Source: Portulaca oleracea (taxonomy: Eukaryota; Streptophyta; Magnoliopsida; Caryophyllales; Portulacaceae). Taken from it: 64,000 nt of DNA. The stretch spans positions 30,352,830-30,416,829 of the forward strand of contig CM055879.1 in NCBI GenBank assembly GCA_029582165.1, read 5' to 3'. Made by a program: the position numbers and the translations under genes. Shown here piece after piece: positions 13,070 to 25,315 of this stretch; within the stretch, counting starts at the first letter, position 1; each line of letters starts with the position of its first letter. The notes under the pieces were generated by a model. That model ran no database searches, was not told the origin of the DNA, and saw only the letters and a list, made by a program, of their open reading frames with translations.

Positions 13070-14547
13070 AAAAAATTGCCTGATATTTATGGATAAAAAA
13101 GCACACTTCGTCGTGCACTTTTCTTATCATGTGCTTTCGCATAATATTTCCAACCCACGCCAGGCGCTCATAACTCACTCTTCACTCTCTCTCTACTTTA
13201 TCTCTGCAAACGCTCTCAACCAACTACCACCACAAACCACCCTCATACCGGGATTGAATCGACGAATTTCAGTTATGAATTTGTGTTTTGAATTTGTGGT
13301 TTTATGTTTTTTAGTTTTGAAAAATGAAGAAATAAACAATATTAATAAAAATAAAAATTTTATTATTAATAACAATAATAATATTAATAAACATAACCAT
13401 AATAATATTAATAACAATATTAATATTAATAAAAATAATATTTTTACAAAAAACAAAAAAAAAAACAAAAACAAATTCCGGGACGGTTGCCGCGCGAAAC
13501 GCACGGCAAGCCGCCGCCGGTGCGGCACTCAGATCCCGGCAAAGTCACTCAGATCCCGGCAAAGCCGCGGCCTTGCCGCGATCCGTCGCCGCGATCGGCG
13601 CGTTGCCGAATTTTTTGGCGTTTTTTGTAAAAATATTATTTTTATTAATATTATTGTTATTAATATTATTATGGTTATGTTTATTAATATTATTATTGTT
13701 ATTAATAATAATATTTTTATTTTTATTAATATTATTATTGTTAATAATATTTATTATTGTTATTAATATTATTATTGATATTGTTATTATTAATATTATT
13801 GTTAATCATGTGTTATTATGATAATTATTAGTAATTATTAATATTATTGTTAATCATGTGTTATTATGATAATTATTAGTGATTAATTGTATTATTATTA
13901 TTAATATTGTGTTATGAAAATTAGATTACTATTAATATTGTTAATATTAATATTAATGTTAAGAATGTGTTAATATGACAAAATTTTAACATAATTAACA
14001 TAACAATTATAATTAACGACATTGATTACCTTAATAATATTAACATAAATAAATAAATAATATTTTTTACATAAACAATAATATTAACATTTTATAAAAA
14101 ATTTAAAAAAAAAATAAAAACAAAAAATTTTCCGGAAAATGGCCGGCTGCCGCGCCCAGATCCCGGCGACGCCGCGGCGCTGCCGTGCAAAACTTGCGGC
14201 ACAGCCGCGGCTGTTGCCGCACGTTTTGCGCGGCACCACCGCGGCGCCACGGATCCTGATGCGGCAAATTTTTTTAAAATTTTTTTTTAATTTTTTTTTT
14301 AAAATTTAAATTTACAAACTAACCTCTTATTCTTCACTTGAATTACCACCTTCTATTGACATTTTAGGTTAAATTTCAACAATATATCAAAAATTTAGAG
14401 AGATAATGTTAGGGAGAGTGAGGGGAGAGTGAGAGGAGAGTGAGAGTGAGAGGAGGGGCAAAAACGTCTTTTGGGTGGGCGACAATAGTAAAAAGGGGGG
14501 CGACGAAAAGCAATACCCTAAAAAAAAATTGTCTGATATTTATGGGC
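13070..14547. mobile_element. Composite AT-rich/GC-rich element, possibly Mutator-like at its right end
   Basis: A near-identical phrase (ATTGYCTGATATTTATGG) occurs at both edges, about 13075 and 14528. The right end, read on the minus strand, has GGTATTGCTTTTCGTCGCC followed by a second TCGCCCACC, which is typical of plant Mutator-type termini. No matching inverted end was found at the left. Two GC-rich cores (about 13485-13615 and 14135-14262) of CCGCGGC-like sequence are set in (AAT)n-like DNA. No gene is supported; the long plus-strand frame at 13089-13766 is low-complexity Asn and Ile. Confidence 0.45.
13331..13745. repeat. Long inverted repeat: AT-only arms of about 125 bp around a GC-rich core
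   Basis: The left arm 13331-13455 and the right arm 13620-13745 are near-perfect reverse complements, including the off-pattern phrase AACATAACCATAATAAT. The spacer of about 165 bp is strongly GC-rich and contains a duplicated CACTCAGATCCCGGCAAAG. Folded, it would form a large hairpin with a GC-rich loop. Confidence 0.85.
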
Positions 14548-14744
14548 TTGACGCGTAGGCTCCCTTATATTAATATTTTAGGTCTTTTCTTAGGGTGTCC
14601 ATTTAATCTAAGGTTATTGACACCAAGGACGGCCCAGCAAGCAAATTCCCCTAAAAGTCCATTTAGGATGGCTGAGTCCTGATTTTAAGTTAAATAGTGG
14701 TGGCCTGCAACCTGTGATGTGGCTGGACAAATGGAAAATTGTGC

Positions 14745-14842
14745 ACTCTGATGCAATCGATGTTAATAGTCATTGATTCTATCCAAATAAAATCCCAGCC
14801 GTTAGATTAAAAAAAATAACCACTAATATGTGCACACTCACA
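14745..14842. repeat. Dispersed repeat, second copy of the segment at 11578-11665
   Basis: About 90 bp match 11578-11665 closely, including TGATGCAAT, CATTGATTCTATCCAAAT and CCCAGCCGTTAGATTAAA. The shared segment is probably a subterminal part of a Helitron-like or MITE family. A trinucleotide AAG tract (14966-15004) follows. Confidence 0.7.
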
Positions 14843-14961
14843 GTAGAAGAGATCTGAGATTGGGAAGGGAGAAGGGAGAACAGAGAAGCTCGACCAACAG
14901 AAGCAGTAGAAGAAGGAGACGACGCAATAGAAGATAACCAGACAACAGAACAGTAGAAGAA

Positions 14962-14965
<4 letters not shown>

Positions 14966-14992
<27 letters not shown>

Positions 14993-15004
14993 AAGAAGAA
15001 GAAG
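14966..15004. repeat. AAG/GAA microsatellite
   Basis: An uninterrupted GAA-type trinucleotide run. The minus-strand frames of poly-Ser and poly-Phe across it are low-complexity, not genes. Confidence 0.95.
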
Positions 15005-15408
15005 CAGCCAGGCGCCGGCAACTCAACAAGAAGAAGAAGCTCGAAGAAGGCCTGTGTTGAAGGGAAGACCAAACTCCGAAGCAGAAGCAGCAAGGAGGGA
15101 GGCAGCTGTGCACTGGATCTAGCAAACTGTGAAACAAGGATGAAAAAATTTATAAAAAAAATAAAATAAAATTTGAAAACCAGCTGAACCGATTCAACCG
15201 CCGGTTCCAGGTCAAACGATTCAGTCTGGTTCTGAGTGGTTTAACCACTGAAAGGGGCTATAGGCTAACTCGGACCGTTTTGTCACCGGTTCCCGGCTGA
15301 TACGGTCTGAGTTTAACAACGTAGCTGTTTAATTAGGTTCTTTTTATCATTTATTTGTTTGTAGTGTCTTTACTTTTATTGTCATTTGGTTTTCGCATGG
15401 AGTGTAAG

Positions 15409-15576
15409 TAGGGATGGCAATGGGTCTTGGACCCTGCCCAAATCCACGGACTCAAATGCATTTTTAAGGATATGGATCCACAAATTTTAGACCTAGAGGA
15501 TATGGGTCCAATGACCAAAAACGAATATGGATCTGGGTCTAAGGGTAGGACCCAAATCCTTACATTGATCCGATAT

Positions 15577-15626
<50 letters not shown>

Positions 15627-15999
15627 AGTAAAAAGAAATTCCATTTTTGTTAACACTTAAGTTATTATTTGTTTTTGTACAATAAATTTGTGTTTGTTAT
15701 GTTGTAATTTGGGATTGTATGACTACTTTGGATTATCTTTTAGATTGTAAGTTTGACATTTGTAGATTTTCATCAAAAATTTGCGGGTTAGCTAATTAAT
15801 ATGCAGTAAAAGTTCAATTTAAATGACGGTAACAAAAAATATGAGTAAGGATATCGGTCTAGTCAAAAAATGGGTAAGGATATGGGTCTTTTCATAAAAG
15901 ACACAAAGGATATGGGTAAGGATATGGTCCAGTTAAAAATATGGATAAGGATATGGATACAGGTGGACCCTGTCCAGATCCTGCTCATTGTCATCCCTA
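15409..15999. mobile_element. hAT-like miniature element with TAGGGATGGCAATG ends
   Basis: The left end TAGGGATGGCAATGGG and right end CATTGTCATCCCTA are inverted repeats matching a common plant hAT-type MITE group. The interior is a set of degenerate 'GGATATGGGTC'-like phrases and a (TA)n tract at 15580-15621. I could not see a clear 8-bp target duplication, so the exact ends may have decayed. Confidence 0.65.
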
Positions 16000-16620
16000 A
16001 AAGGCCTACTTGGGAGAGGGGTAAAGGGGAGTTAGGAGGGGTTAAAGAGGGTTCCTACTCCTCCTTACTCTTGCTTGGGAAGAGAGTGAGGTAGGGTAAA
16101 GGAGACTAAGAGGGAGTAGGGTTTACCCCCTTTACACCTCTTTACTCTTATTTTTTTAATACCCCAATTTGGGGTGTAAGGAGGTGTATATCATACATAA
16201 CATAAAAAATGACCATTATACCCCTAACCCTCCCATACTCTCACCATTGAACTACATATATTATGAAATGGTAAATATGTCAATTAACATTTTACTCTTA
16301 TGAACTCTCCAAATTGTTCTCCCAAGCAGGGGTAAGCAGTTACCCTTATAAATCCTCTCATACTCTCACTCTCCTTTACTCTTATGAACTCTTACTCTCC
16401 ATTTTTAACTCTCCTTCCAAGTAGAAAATAAGTGTAAGAGACTCCACCTTTGAGTTATAGTGCCCATCAATTGAGATTGTATTCATGTTGGCCTCTCAAG
16501 CCCAATTTTCCAGTTTTAATAATAATAATAATAATAACTAACTACTTCCCCTTATTAACTTTCTCTGTTGCCTAAAAAAATGCTTTTGATATTAAAGGTG
16601 AGCTAATAAAAATTACACTG
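16000..16620. other. Intergenic, no gene seen
   Basis: Contains purine-rich GGAGTTAGGAGGGG and pyrimidine-rich CTCTCATACTCTC tracts that are partly complementary (about 16011-16120 and 16360-16430), suggesting another decayed inverted-repeat element. No coding signal. Confidence 0.5.
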
Positions 16621-16960
16621 TCTCTAATTTTTATTTGATGTTTTATCAAAAATGGATGATAATTTCTTCAAATATATTTTTTTAAAAAATTTATAATATT
16701 ATACTCTTATGATAGTATTATTTATCATGAATCTAATGGTATCGCTTTTGGATTATACAGAAACTAATAGTTAAGAAATTTAAGTTTTTAAACATGTTTT
16801 ATAAAAAATGGATGATAATTTCTTCCAATATATTTTTTTTCAAAAAATTATAATATTATACTCTTATGATAGTATTATTTATCATAAATCTAATGGTATC
16901 GCTTTTGAATTATACATAAACTAATAGTTAAGAAATTTAAAATTTGACTAAGTCATATAT
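16621..16960. repeat. Tandem duplication, about 158-bp unit, probably a Stowaway-type remnant
   Basis: Units at about 16638-16796 and 16797-16945 share AAAATGGATGATAATTTCTT and AATCTAATGGTATCGCTTTT. Similar internal wording (ATGAATCTAATGATATC) occurs in the Stowaway-like sequence near 30640-30700, so this may be a duplicated MITE interior. Confidence 0.75.
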
Positions 16961-17042
16961 CAATGTTATACTTGATATGAAAATGAAATAGTAATTTTAA
17001 AAGTTTTTTATCTGATTGATTTCTTTAGTTGCTCTTTTCTAA

Positions 17043-17649
17043 TCTATATATTCCATAGTTAAAAGTTTATCCTTTCCTTTTCAATTGTCCAAGAATAATA
17101 GTCTATTTAACTATTAATAGTATCAAATTTATTATGTCATCTAAAAGCTATATAAAATTGTATATTAAATAATTTTTCAACAAATTTTATTTTCTATGTG
17201 GGAATTTAGATATGAGAAGAAAAATACATATGTTCCAAACTTTTGCTCATTTGATATGGGAATAAGGAAAAAAGAATTTTCCTCCGCATCTAATGAAAAC
17301 TAAACTCACATTGACGTACACAAAACTAAAAAGTTTTTCCATTTTTATTCCAATTAGACTTAATCAAAGATAATCGGATCAGAGATGGTTACCTTTATAT
17401 TCGCTCCAATTATAATTCGAGTCGAACTTTTTAAATCGAATTTGAATATGGATTTTTTGTTGTCAGATTCGGCTTGGATTATTCTTCTTCGGTAGTCAAA
17501 CCAACTCTTTAGTGTTACTTTTCTATTGCTTCCCATTGCCTTTTGTGATTTTTCTTTTGTTTTCAAATATGACTATTTGTACATATTATTTATATTTGTA
17601 TTTGTCAAATTAAATTAACACCTGTTCGAAAGAACGGACAAAAAACTAT
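17043..17649 (+). mobile_element. Decayed Helitron-like element (3' end similar to the one at 22943)
   Basis: The last 65 bp (17583-17649) resemble 22877-22943. They include a hairpin (GTTCG, loop AAAGAA, CGGAC with one mismatch) followed by AAAAAACTAT where a CTAG end is expected. A possible 5' end is A/TCTATATATTCC at 17043. The ends are weak. Confidence 0.35.
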
Positions 17650-18509
17650 TTTTATTTTAAATTGTAGAATTGGTTCCTTTGAAAGTCTTCCCGCCTTCAA
17701 AACACAAATCTCATGTATTAGAGTTTCTGAGTCGTTGATCTCTTTCAAAATGAAATCTCAACCATTGACAATATAGTTTTTACCAAAAAAATCTTTTTTT
17801 ACAAAAACTAAACATATAAAAAAGAAAAGAAAATAAAAGAAAATATCACGCGGTTACCACAATTTATGACCCATTATCCACAATTTTAAGTTTAATTGCC
17901 ACCACAATTTATGACCCATCATTGATCAGTTTCATTTATTCCCCCTAATATTGGTTGGTGAAATCAATATACTCCTTATGTTTTTTTAATTTTTATTTGT
18001 CCATTTAACTAATTATCCACAATTTTAAGTTCAATTGCTACCACAATGATAAAGTAAATACCTAAAAAGAGACATTTATTGTCACAAATACATAATGGGA
18101 GAGGCACGAGATAAAGGAGCCATGAGTTTTGTAATAGGGTTGGGTCCTAAGTAATTCAATCAAGTGGGTTAGGTTGAAGATACAAGATGAAATCCAAGCA
18201 TTATGAGCATCACTTGAGTTTTTAAATATACATGAATCATCATAATTTTTTCACTATAATGGGTGAAGATACATAATGGGAGAGGCACGAGATAAATTGA
18301 CATATATATGAATCATCATGATACATCCATATGATATAACTTCATATACTATTTTTTCACTATAATATAATTTACATTCTGTAAAATTTCTTAAATTTGT
18401 TATCATTTTATTATCATAATTTTGTATCATGAATTTTTAAATATATTCGATAATTTATTATGTAAAATTATTAATGTCATTATAGTTATAACAAACATAC
18501 ATTTTATTT

Positions 18510-19118
18510 GAGTAAATTACATTTAACCTACCTGACATTTGTGGTAATAATTTTTGCACACCCGATATTTGTGAAATAATTTTCACCTTACCTGATATTA
18601 AGTGTTCATAAATTTAAATCTCCTAAGATATTTTATAATTGATTTTTGTTGGATTTTCCGGTGCAACATTAAAAAGATAAATATGAATTGACTTTTTTAC
18701 CCTTGATATTAATTTGTATGACTTTCAATTAAATATGAATTGATGTTTTTACCCTTAATATTAATTCATATGACATTAACAGGAGCATGTTGAAGAAGAG
18801 GAGTGTGAGAGAAATCGACTGTTGATGTTTTCTATTTGGAGTTTCGACACACTTTTTTCCATACAAAACAATGAAAGGGTCATTTAAGTCATTTCTTTCT
18901 CAATATTGTGGGCAACATCCAACGTGATATATTCACATAGTCAATTAGTCATATAGGGGCATTATTGTATTTTCTCATTTCCGATGAGAGGTAATCGGAT
19001 TTTGCCACTAAAAATCACTTTCACTTAATGTCAGGTAAGGTGAAAATTAATTCACAAACGTCGGGTGTTCAAAAATTATTACCACAAATGTCAGGTATGG
19101 TAAATGTAATTTATTCTC
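18510..19118. mobile_element. Mutator-type MITE with about 100-bp inverted ends
   Basis: 18510-18607 and 19022-19118 are inverted repeats at high identity; both contain TACCTGACATTTGTGG and TTTTCACCTTACCTGA. The flanks share TTTATTT on each side, a possible target duplication. The interior has no open frame with a family motif. Confidence 0.75.
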
Positions 19119-20298
19119 TTTATTTGTCATGTTAACTTGATTTAAGAATTATTTTATTATTTATCAATTTTTGCTATGTCTTCATAAAACAATATGGTGT
19201 TTGATTTGGTAGTAAACAAATACATTTTTTTAACTTGAAAATTCGGATTATTATTGTCCAATTACTAAAGTTAGGGACCACTAAAACTCCAATTCACCTT
19301 TACAACTTATATATATACTAAAACCATTTGTTGTTAGGTTCAATCAACACAAATATTCCCTTAATATTATACTTTTATTTCTCTTTTTATTAGTCAAACT
19401 ATCACTATTTTAACATTGTTTTCATTTTGCAGCTGATCATTACCTTTTGATAATATAGTCTATTTTCTATAACAAATTATGAAATTGATTTTGTTCATAT
19501 TTGGTTCATGCTTCCTTTATTTTCTTTGACTTCTTTCATTTATACCTCAATATTATTTACAGTTACATTCATTTATCTAAATTGATATCTGTTCAGAAAA
19601 ATGGAAAAAAAATATTGCATCTGTAACGCCCCGACTTTTAGGGTGTTACTTAGCAATATTTTAATCCATTTAATCTTGATTTAGCGGAAGCGTATTAAAA
19701 AGCCGAGAGCGTCATGCCGCTTTCCCAAGAGAGGAAAAGCAAGGCTTTGGCGATGAAAACACTAAAACAAATATATTTCATGAAAAATTAGAGAAAAACA
19801 TAAATTGTTTAACTAATATGAAAATATTAAAACGTGCGAGTCAAATTATAGAGGTGAGCCGACTACTACTATTGAAACTTAAAAACTAAAATAACTAAGT
19901 GGCGGCCTGATTTGTTATGTGAGTTATCCTTGCCACCAATCTGCCCAAAATGCCCCGCTGATACCTAAAAACAAAACATTTGAAAAAAATGGAGAAAAAT
20001 GAGACGGAGCTCAATATATTCGACACTGTAATGTAAAAACATTTTAAAAACAAATAGTTTTATTGGGGCCCAATGTAAATTCATTTTGAAATGAGGGAGA
20101 GGAGAATATGCTCAAATAGTTGCAGGTTATTATTTGAATGTGAAACCTTACCATATTTCAATAAAATAATTAAAGTAGCGATGACAATGACAATGAACAA
20201 TAAACGACAATCAATAAATAATAAATAAAAGTCATCAATGAACAATGAACAACAAAACAGTCAAAGAACAATGATCATCAATAAGTCAATGAACAACG

Positions 20299-20512
20299 AT
20301 TTGATCTAAGATTCAGTACTCTGCAGCATACTGTAATCCTGACAATGCGCGCACGCGGGCCGATCAACCCACACGAACCGGTATACCAGCATCAATGACC
20401 TGGGGACAAAGACTTGATCTGAGATTGCAGTACTCTATAGAATACTGCAATCCCGACAATGCGTGCACGCGGGCCGATCAACCCACAAGAACCGGTATAC
20501 CAGCATCAATGA
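20299..20512. repeat. Two-copy tandem repeat, about 112 bp, inside the solo-LTR-like block
   Basis: Both copies contain TTGATCT, GACAATGCG, CACGCGGGCCGATCAACCCA and GGTATACCAGCATCAATGAC. The second LTR-like block carries a different minisatellite at a comparable place. Confidence 0.9.
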
Positions 20513-21467
20513 CAATGGACAATAAAGTTAACAATGAAAAACACATAAATGAAAAGTAAACAATCATACAAAAATTAATTAGTAAAATAGATAAACAAAA
20601 TAATGGATCGGTCCACATGTATTAGTCATAAAACAATATTTAAAAACAATGAAAATAATAATTATTTCACTTTGATTAGAGTAACTTATGTTTTTACATT
20701 TAAAATCATCGAAATATACCTGAGTTTGCAGATAGAAGGAATAAATTGTCCTCTTTGACTTTGAATAAATCTGATTGTATATTTATAAAATATAAATAGA
20801 TAGTAACAATGTTAATATTAGGAGTAATTAACTTGAAATGATTAGTAGGAGTGAGACTGTAAAATGGATTGGAAAAATTACCCAATAGAGTATTGGGCTG
20901 CTAGAATTTGATTATGTTAAAAAGGGATTAAAGAGGCCTAAGCCTCTCTCTCTCTATTCTATTCAATCCAACGTAACACAGGCAGAGGGAGAAAAGAGGG
21001 GTGTCAATGGTGGTTTCGGGCGGCGAGAGCGGCGGTGAAGGACGGTGGAAGGTGGTCGGAAAATCAGAGGGTCGCCGGCGACAAGAAGAGGAGCGACCGT
21101 CGCGAGGGGTGGTTGGCAGCGGGTTCGGTCGCGGAACAGAGGCAAGGAGCGGTGGTTTTTGGGGCGGTTTTGGGCGGTGGTATCGGTGTTTTCCGGCGAG
21201 ATTTTGTCATAAATTGGTAAGTATAATCTTGAATTGATGAATTTGGGTTATGGATGTGAGATTGGATTCGATTTTGGTTGAGTATTGATTTGAAATTGAG
21301 ATGTAAGAAAGAGATGGGTGTGGGTGAAATGGGTGTTTTTGATGTGAGTTGGGTGGCGAAAATGGTGGCTACAGGTGGTTCTGGTGGCAATGATGGTTTT
21401 GGGTGTTGGTGGGAGATGATGGTGTGAGAAGAAAGAAGAAGATGATGGTGTATGGTGGTGACCGAAC

Positions 21468-22069
21468 TAGGGATGGCAATGGGGCGGGGAATCCCCGAAC
21501 CCATCGGAGCCCCGCCCCGCTCTGGGGAAAAATCCCCATCCGACGGGGACAATTTTTCAAAATCCGCTCGGGGACGGGTCGGGGATGGGGACAAAATTTT
21601 CCCCATCACCGTCCCCATTTTTCCCGCCGGGGTGAATTCCCCGTCCCCAACCTCGAATCCCCATCCTCGAAAATGTTAAAATTACCAAATAACCTTTATT
21701 CAAATTTAATATATGTATTAATGGGAAGGACAAAGTAGTAATTTTCCAATTTATTCTCACTTGTTGATGTATTATTGTTTGATTTTGATGTATTATTACT
21801 TGAGCAAGTTAAATATGTTGTATTTTGAGCATGTTAAAAACCGGGTCCGATTAAAAACCGGATCCGATTAAAATTAAGTTAAATTTAGGATAGTTTTAAA
21901 AAATCCCCGTTGGATCCCCGTTGGGGATGGGGAATCCGCGGGGATGGGGATGGGGCAATAATCATTCCTCGAAGCGGGGATGGGGACGGGGATGGGGATG
22001 AGTTTTGGGAGCGGGGATGGGGACGGGGGTATACTCCCCCATCCCCGATCCGCCCCGTTGCCATCCCTA
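21468..22069. mobile_element. hAT-like MITE with 8-bp target duplication
   Basis: Ends TAGGGATGGCAA and TTGCCATCCCTA are perfect inverted repeats. The flanks GACCGAAC (21460-21467) and GACCGAAT (22070-22077) agree at 7 of 8 bases, the hAT hallmark. The interior is built of GGGGATGGGG-like phrases in opposite orientation on the two sides. It sits inside the solo-LTR-like block. Confidence 0.85.
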
Positions 22070-24057
22070 GACCGAATAAGCACAAAGAAGAAGAAGAAGA
22101 TGACTATTTTTTATGGTGAAAGGTGATGGTGATCTAATACTCAAATCTGCTTGGATATTTAATAGGAAGTGAGAATGATTATTTTATGAATGAAACTTAC
22201 ATATTTTGCACATGATTGAGAAGCTTTGATGATCTTCTAGAATGCCATGGGAGGCTTGAGGAAGAAGATGAAGAAGATGATAGGTAGAAATGGCGGTGGT
22301 GGAGCTTGAGGAAGAAGATGAAGATTTTGATAGGGAGATGGGGTGGTGGTGGAATTGGCTTTTTCAAAAATCAAGTAAAAAAATATTTACTAATTGTATT
22401 TTACAAATCCATTACTAAAATGTGTGAAATGGGGAATATAAAATAATAATACTACTTTGTTATATCAAAAGTAAATAAAAGTAATATTTTCATAAATATT
22501 ATTTTACATAAAATATGAAAAATGTGCATAATGGATTAATTTATAGAAACTAGAATTAAAAATTAATTTATAGGATATGAAAAATGTGTGAAATAGATTG
22601 ATTAATAAAATTTAAAAATTATAAGAGCTCCTATTTAACTATTAAAAATACTCATACTTGAGTAAATATAATTAATTGAAAAATTAAGGAAATTTAGCTA
22701 ATTAAAATAGATAATGATTCGTAATTGAGATTAAGATTTTAATTAGCATAATAAATCTAGTTTAAAAATTCGAGGTGTTACAACATCTTTAGATATTGCA
22801 TAGTATTTAACATGTTGTTGTGCATGTTTTGTTTTTACTTCATCATATTTTGGATATTATTGTCAATTACTTCTTCATATTGTTTACATTTGCATTTGTC
22901 CATCTAAATCAACATCAGTTCGGAAGAACGAACAAAAAACTAGTAATCCAAAATTAAAGAAATAAAAAAGAATAGTCATTGATTTTTGGAACATGAGTTC
23001 AAAGTATGAAACGAAGTCCTCTTGTTAATATTCATAAAGCCCTCAACTGCCAATAGTACAACTACAAACTACACTATCCTCGTCATATATTGCCGCAAGA
23101 CTCACAACAATCAATCAAACTATCAAACGTTTACGTCTACTCCTCTTTCAGTGGACTAACAACACTAACAATTGTCATTGCTTTCAAGAAGGAAGAGATC
23201 ATGACAAGTGGCAACCAAAGAAAACTACCCAAGAAAGAACTTGGCAAGAGCCAAAACGTGCAGAAATTTTTCCAACAAAGGTCACCTTTAGAAAATCTAG
23301 ACAATCACATGCAGAAAACCCAGTTGATTCAATAGAAGAGCAGAGAAAGCAGTAAACCCAAGTAGAGAGAACGAAAAAAACAGGAAAATGGGGTGAATTT
23401 GAAAATGCAATGAATTGGCAGCTGGGGAGAAGAAAACAAAGATTGAATTGTATGTGTGAGAGAATATGGCTAGTGCGGAGGTAATAAAAAGAAGAGGTGA
23501 GAGAGAGATAGAGATAGAGATTACCAAAGGAGGTGACTGACAGAGGTGGAAAGTGTAATGTTGCGGCGAGGAAGGAAAGGAGGAGGAAGTGGTGGAGGTG
23601 ATGGGTGCAGGAAATATAAAGAGGCCAGGCGGAGCTGAACGTTAAGACGGGGAAACTAAAAAGAGAGAGAAGGGAGCAGGGAGGTGGGTTTTAAGGTTCA
23701 TAAACTAAAAACCTAAAAGGTGAATGTGAGTTTCGCTTCGCAAAGCAGACCCGGACAGGGGCTCGTGCGTTACTACTCTCTTACTGAGTTACTGTCTTAC
23801 ACAAGTACTCCCCTCCTACTTTAAATCCCAAGGTCCCTCCATCCCGTGGAGCATTGTTAAAACCTGACCATCGGACCGAGAAGCAGACATTAGACCGGCT
23901 CGGTTCTAGTTTAAAGTCGTCATGTAGATCTAACTGCCTAAAACAGTCGACCTGGAACCGGCTGTTGGATCGGTTTTTTCCTCCTTTGCCAAAGGCCGTC
24001 GACAGCAAATTTATTTGATTTTGGGTGAGTTCATTTCTGGATCAAGTCTGGGCCTAA

Positions 24058-24928
24058 AAAATTTGATAAATCTTGTATAAAAAATGCATCAAAGTATTAG
24101 ATCCATTAAAGATACGTGGACTCAGTGAATCTGGGTCTAGATACTAGATCCAAGTTTTTGGAACCTTCCGGATCCCTGAATCAAGTCTGGGCCAAAAAAA
24201 TTTTACGAGTCTACATCCAAGTTCGAGTCCAAGTCCAGACCACCCATTGCCACCCCTAATAAGATGACTAGTTTTGAATAAAAGAAAAAGTGTTGAATTT
24301 GACAAATACGAAATGATTAGGAACAAATACGGTGACGACTGCGAATACGATAGAGATGAATTGCAACCAAATCCCTCCCGTCGCAATCAAAGGGGGTAAG
24401 GCACACAAGCATACCCCTTTCGTCCCACCCATTCCCCACTCTGCCGCGCTTCCTGTATAAATAATTCTCATGTCCCATACACACACCCAAACTCCATCCT
24501 TCACGATTCTCTTGCACATCCCTCATCCTTTTTTCTCTATCACCCCTTCTAATTTTTGGTTTTCTTCCCTCTCTTTTTCTCCCTCTATCTCTCCGACTTT
24601 CGGGTTCACACTTGCCATCATCAACACCCTTTTCCCTGTCTCCAACCTCTGCTTTTGTCCTTCACAAGCTAATGGTGTGCATGATCTTCTAATTGCATGA
24701 CTTTTCACTGTCCAGGGTTCATGCACAACATGGAATTTGAGTACCAAGAGGTTCATTTTTTAGTCCTCTTCTGATTTTTCTGCCTGTATTCCCATTTTAA
24801 GCTCGTGGGTTTTGTTTGTTTCCAAAATTTACCAAATGGGTTTTGCTCATTCTCGGTTTTATCATGTGGGTTGTGTAGGAATACATCAAGAATTCAAGGG
24901 ATGTTCAGCTCTTTACTTGCAGATGGCT
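24058..24928 (+). pseudogene. Truncated duplicate of the MAGL gene: promoter, exon 1, intron 1 and part of exon 2
   Basis: The sequence matches 37025-38437 (upstream of and including the start of the MAGL gene) over its whole length. It retains the TATA box (24456), the start ATG (24730), exon 1 with its donor after 24750, intron 1 and exon 2 from 24879. Similarity stops abruptly at 24928 in the middle of exon 2, just after codons for CRW. The rest of the gene is absent and the frame runs into unrelated AT-rich DNA. The copy lacks the MITE present in the parent at 37222-37755. It is a broken gene fragment, not a working lipase, although its promoter could still be active. Confidence 0.9.
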
Positions 24929-25315
24929 AATAAACGATAAATTATAAAACTTATGTGATTTTATGAGTTTTGTTTGTTTCCGAATTTTTTACTGAGTAAT
25001 ATTTTCTATATTTTTTTATGAAATTTATGTGATTTTATGTGTTTGATAGGAAATAATTTTTGGTTAATAAACGATAAATTATAAAACTTAATCCACCATG
25101 TCAATATTAGGTATTTTTAAGTTACTTGATAATTTAACTTGCCCTTTATAATTTCTTGTGTGATAAACAAGAATATAAACACTAGATAATTTATTTCAAG
25201 ATATACAAAATTTAATATTAGAAGATAAAAAATAAAATAATAATCTTATAAATTATAATGAGATAATTTAAAATATAATATTTCAGAATTCATCAAAAGA
25301 AGTTGTAAGAGAGTG
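24929..25315. other. Intergenic AT-rich sequence with a small direct repeat
   Basis: A 22-25-bp phrase containing AATAAACGATAAATTATAAA occurs at the breakpoint (about 24927) and again at about 25065. No gene seen. Confidence 0.6.

Larger units (their letters stand above)
19622..22782 (+). mobile_element. Solo-LTR-like block (TG...CA, 3.16 kb)
   Basis: Starts TGTAACGCCCCGAC and ends TCGAGGTGTTACA, giving short inverted ends of the TG...CA type. The flanking 5-mers GCATC and ACATC match at 4 of 5 positions, consistent with an integrase-type target duplication. It shares its start and early interior (AGCGGAAG, ACATTT, AAAAATGAG) with the block at 26592-30410. There are no protein domains and no second LTR, so a solo LTR of a Ty3-type element is the best reading. 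A large non-autonomous element is the alternative. A GC-rich, promoter-like stretch lies at about 21000-21220. Confidence 0.5.
19307..22943 (+). mobile_element. Helitron-like element, split by a nested 3.2-kb insertion
   Basis: The right end has a stem GTTCG/CGAAC with a six-base loop, then AAAAAA and CTAG followed by T (22918-22944), a textbook Helitron 3' end. The left end TTATATATATACTAAAACC at about 19307 resembles Helitron 5' ends but lacks the usual TC. Removing the block 19622-22782 leaves a short non-autonomous element of about 475 bp. An internal segment (about 19555-19612) is a diverged copy of the right-end sequence. Confidence 0.5.

Noticed and set aside
12708..13178. 156-codon minus-strand frame over the GC-rich island
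   Set aside because: No homology motif, and the strong donor at 12733 indicates a 5'-UTR exon rather than coding sequence.
13089..13766. 225-codon plus-strand frame
   Set aside because: Over half of it is Asn/Ile/Lys from AAT-type repeats, produced by the inverted repeat.
21064..21618. 184-codon minus-strand frame
   Set aside because: It runs across the boundary of the hAT MITE and the LTR-like block and is Ser/Pro/His-rich without motifs.
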